NCBI RefSeq assembly: GCF_000377705.1
Contig: NZ_KB898626.1
Coordinates: 62,001 to 126,000 of the forward strand
Length of the DNA stretch: 64,000 nucleotides
Direction: 5' to 3'
Origin: Salsuginibacillus kocurii DSM 18087
GTDB taxonomy: Bacteria > Bacillota > Bacilli > Bacillales > Marinococcaceae
Below, in pieces: positions 63,078-64,000 of this stretch (position 1 is the stretch's first letter; every line of letters begins with the position of its first letter). The position numbers and the translations under genes are program-made. The notes beneath the pieces are model-generated. The model was given only the letters and a program-made list of their open reading frames with translations, searched no databases and had not been told where the DNA came from.

Positions 63078-63165
63078 ACGTTTCATCGTTTATAGCCCAG
63101 GTGATTAACGATGGCGCCAAGAGCAGAAACAGACAAAATGTGTAGAGATAAGAGGAGAGATTGGA

Positions 63166-64000
63166 TTGTCTAGAAGCGTAATAGCAACTAATATTGGTTA
63201 CCCGCAATTAGATGGGAAAAGAGAATGGAAACGCGTGTTAGAATCATATTGGAAAGAAGATCTATCAGCAACTGAACTGTATGATAAATTAGAAGAATTG
63301 AAAGTGGATCGTTTGAAGAAGCAAGAAAAAGCAGGAATTCACTACGTGCCTGTGAATGATTTTACTTATTATGACCGGATGCTGGATGTGGCCTGGATGT
63401 TTAATCTCATTCCTGCCCGTCATCAGCATACTTCGGAAAGTTCGCTTCGAAACTACTTTTCGATGGCACGTGGCGAACAAACCGCCGAAGCATGTGCGAT
63501 GAAAAAGTGGTTTAATACAAACTATCATTACATTGTTCCGGAATGGGAAGGACAGGAACTTTCGCTTATTAAAAATATGCCGCTGGCAGCCTGGAAAGAG
63601 GCTAAGGAAGCGGGTATTTCAAATCCTAAACCGACGTTGGTCGGCCCGTTTACGTTTGCTTATTTTTCTAAAGGGTTTACCTCTGTGTCTGAAGCATTAG
63701 AGACGGTACTTCCTCTTTATAAACAAATGATTGAAGAGCTTGATACAGCAGGTGTGGAGTGGCTGCAAATCGAAGAACCTGCTTTAGTTGTCGGTGAAGC
63801 AGCACCTTTCCTAAAAGAAGTGCATGAGGCATATTCCGCCCTAAGAACCGCAGCACCACGAATGAAGCTCTTCATTCAAACGTATTATGAGGCGCTCGTT
63901 GATTTTGATACGTGCATGGCTTTTCCTGTGGATGGATGGGGCTTAGATTTAACCTCACAGCGTGCGCTTGCTCAACTTACAAGTGGCAAGTTTCCAGATG
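63166..64000 (+). CDS. metE: Cobalamin-independent methionine synthase, N-terminal part (runs past the window)
   Basis: The first 278 codons are present. The start is TTG 63166 with AGGAGAG 7 nt upstream, giving SRSVIATNIGYPQLDGKREWKR, which includes the MetE signature GYP..G..RE(W/L)K. PTLVGPFTF and QIEEPALV are also typical of the N-terminal barrel. The Zn-binding C-terminal barrel lies beyond the window. It transfers a methyl group from 5-methyl-THF-(Glu)n to homocysteine. Expression should be off with B12. Confidence 0.95.
   Translation, partial: MSRSVIATNIGYPQLDGKREWKRVLESYWKEDLSATELYDKLEELKVDRLKKQEKAGIHYVPVNDFTYYDRMLDVAWMFNLIPARHQHTSESSLRNYFSMARGEQTAEACAMKKWFNTNYHYIVPEWEGQELSLIKNMPLAAWKEAKEAGISNPKPTLVGPFTFAYFSKGFTSVSEALETVLPLYKQMIEELDTAGVEWLQIEEPALVVGEAAPFLKEVHEAYSALRTAAPRMKLFIQTYYEALVDFDTCMAFPVDGWGLDLTSQRALAQLTSGKFPD

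Overview
The window looks like chromosome of a motile, endospore-forming Bacillaceae, probably a halophilic or alkaliphilic one. The basis is a CotX-type coat protein, the FlhO/FlhP flagellar rod pair, GtaB/UGD cell-wall sugar genes, canonical Bacillus Shine-Dalgarno sites, many TTG starts, and very acidic exported proteins (S-layer, lipoproteins, subtilases). Species cannot be fixed from sequence alone.

Layout. (1) 1-3065: end of a sigma-54-dependent activator, a sigma-54 promoter, and a 4-hydroxyproline-type operon (three-subunit dehydrogenase plus proline-racemase-family epimerase), followed by a degraded ISL3-type transposase remnant. (2) 3543-8832: a stalk-domain exported protein, UDP-glucose dehydrogenase, GtaB, an orphan HEPN protein on the opposite strand, and UDP-glucuronate 4-epimerase. 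(3) 8829-24358: a long minus-strand exopolysaccharide or secondary-wall-polymer operon. It has Wzy-TPR, Wzz, an EAR-like structured leader, EpsC, flippase, pyruvyltransferase, Wzy, two glycosyltransferases, a CapK/PaaK-like adenylating enzyme and EpsL/M/N (the diacetylbacillosamine pathway). The middle (about 11.2-18.7 kb) is visibly AT-rich, as expected of an exchanged serotype-like cassette. (4) 24489-44710: a surface-protein locus. It holds an S-layer protein with a strong promoter, NlpC/P60-SLH, two paralogous subtilase-SLH proteins, amidase-SLH, a multi-PG-binding NlpC/P60 enzyme, acidic lipoproteins, and an Rpn-type nuclease with a duplicated tail. The intergenic gaps of its right half carry arrays of a short motif repeated at exactly 21-bp steps, the most unusual structure in the window. 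(5) 44943-51878: GGDEF/EAL protein, FabZ, EpuA-like protein, FlhP, FlhO, a 118-bp tandem intergenic repeat, a SleB-like hydrolase and a small membrane protein. (6) 52100-64000: decayed glpK, MFS transporter plus tautomerase, CotX operon, CysJI sulfite reductase, ABM monooxygenase, a Zur-boxed divergent pair (CobW GTPase and flavoprotein), and a cobalamin riboswitch controlling metE.

How parts fit: GtaB, UGD and the 4-epimerase supply UDP-Glc, UDP-GlcA and UDP-GalA; EpsC, N and M then L make and load the first sugar; the glycosyltransferases, flippase, Wzy and Wzz build and export the polymer. A pyruvyltransferase in this cluster next to at least five SLH-domain proteins suggests (inference) that the polymer, or a related one, may be the pyruvylated wall ligand to which SLH proteins bind.
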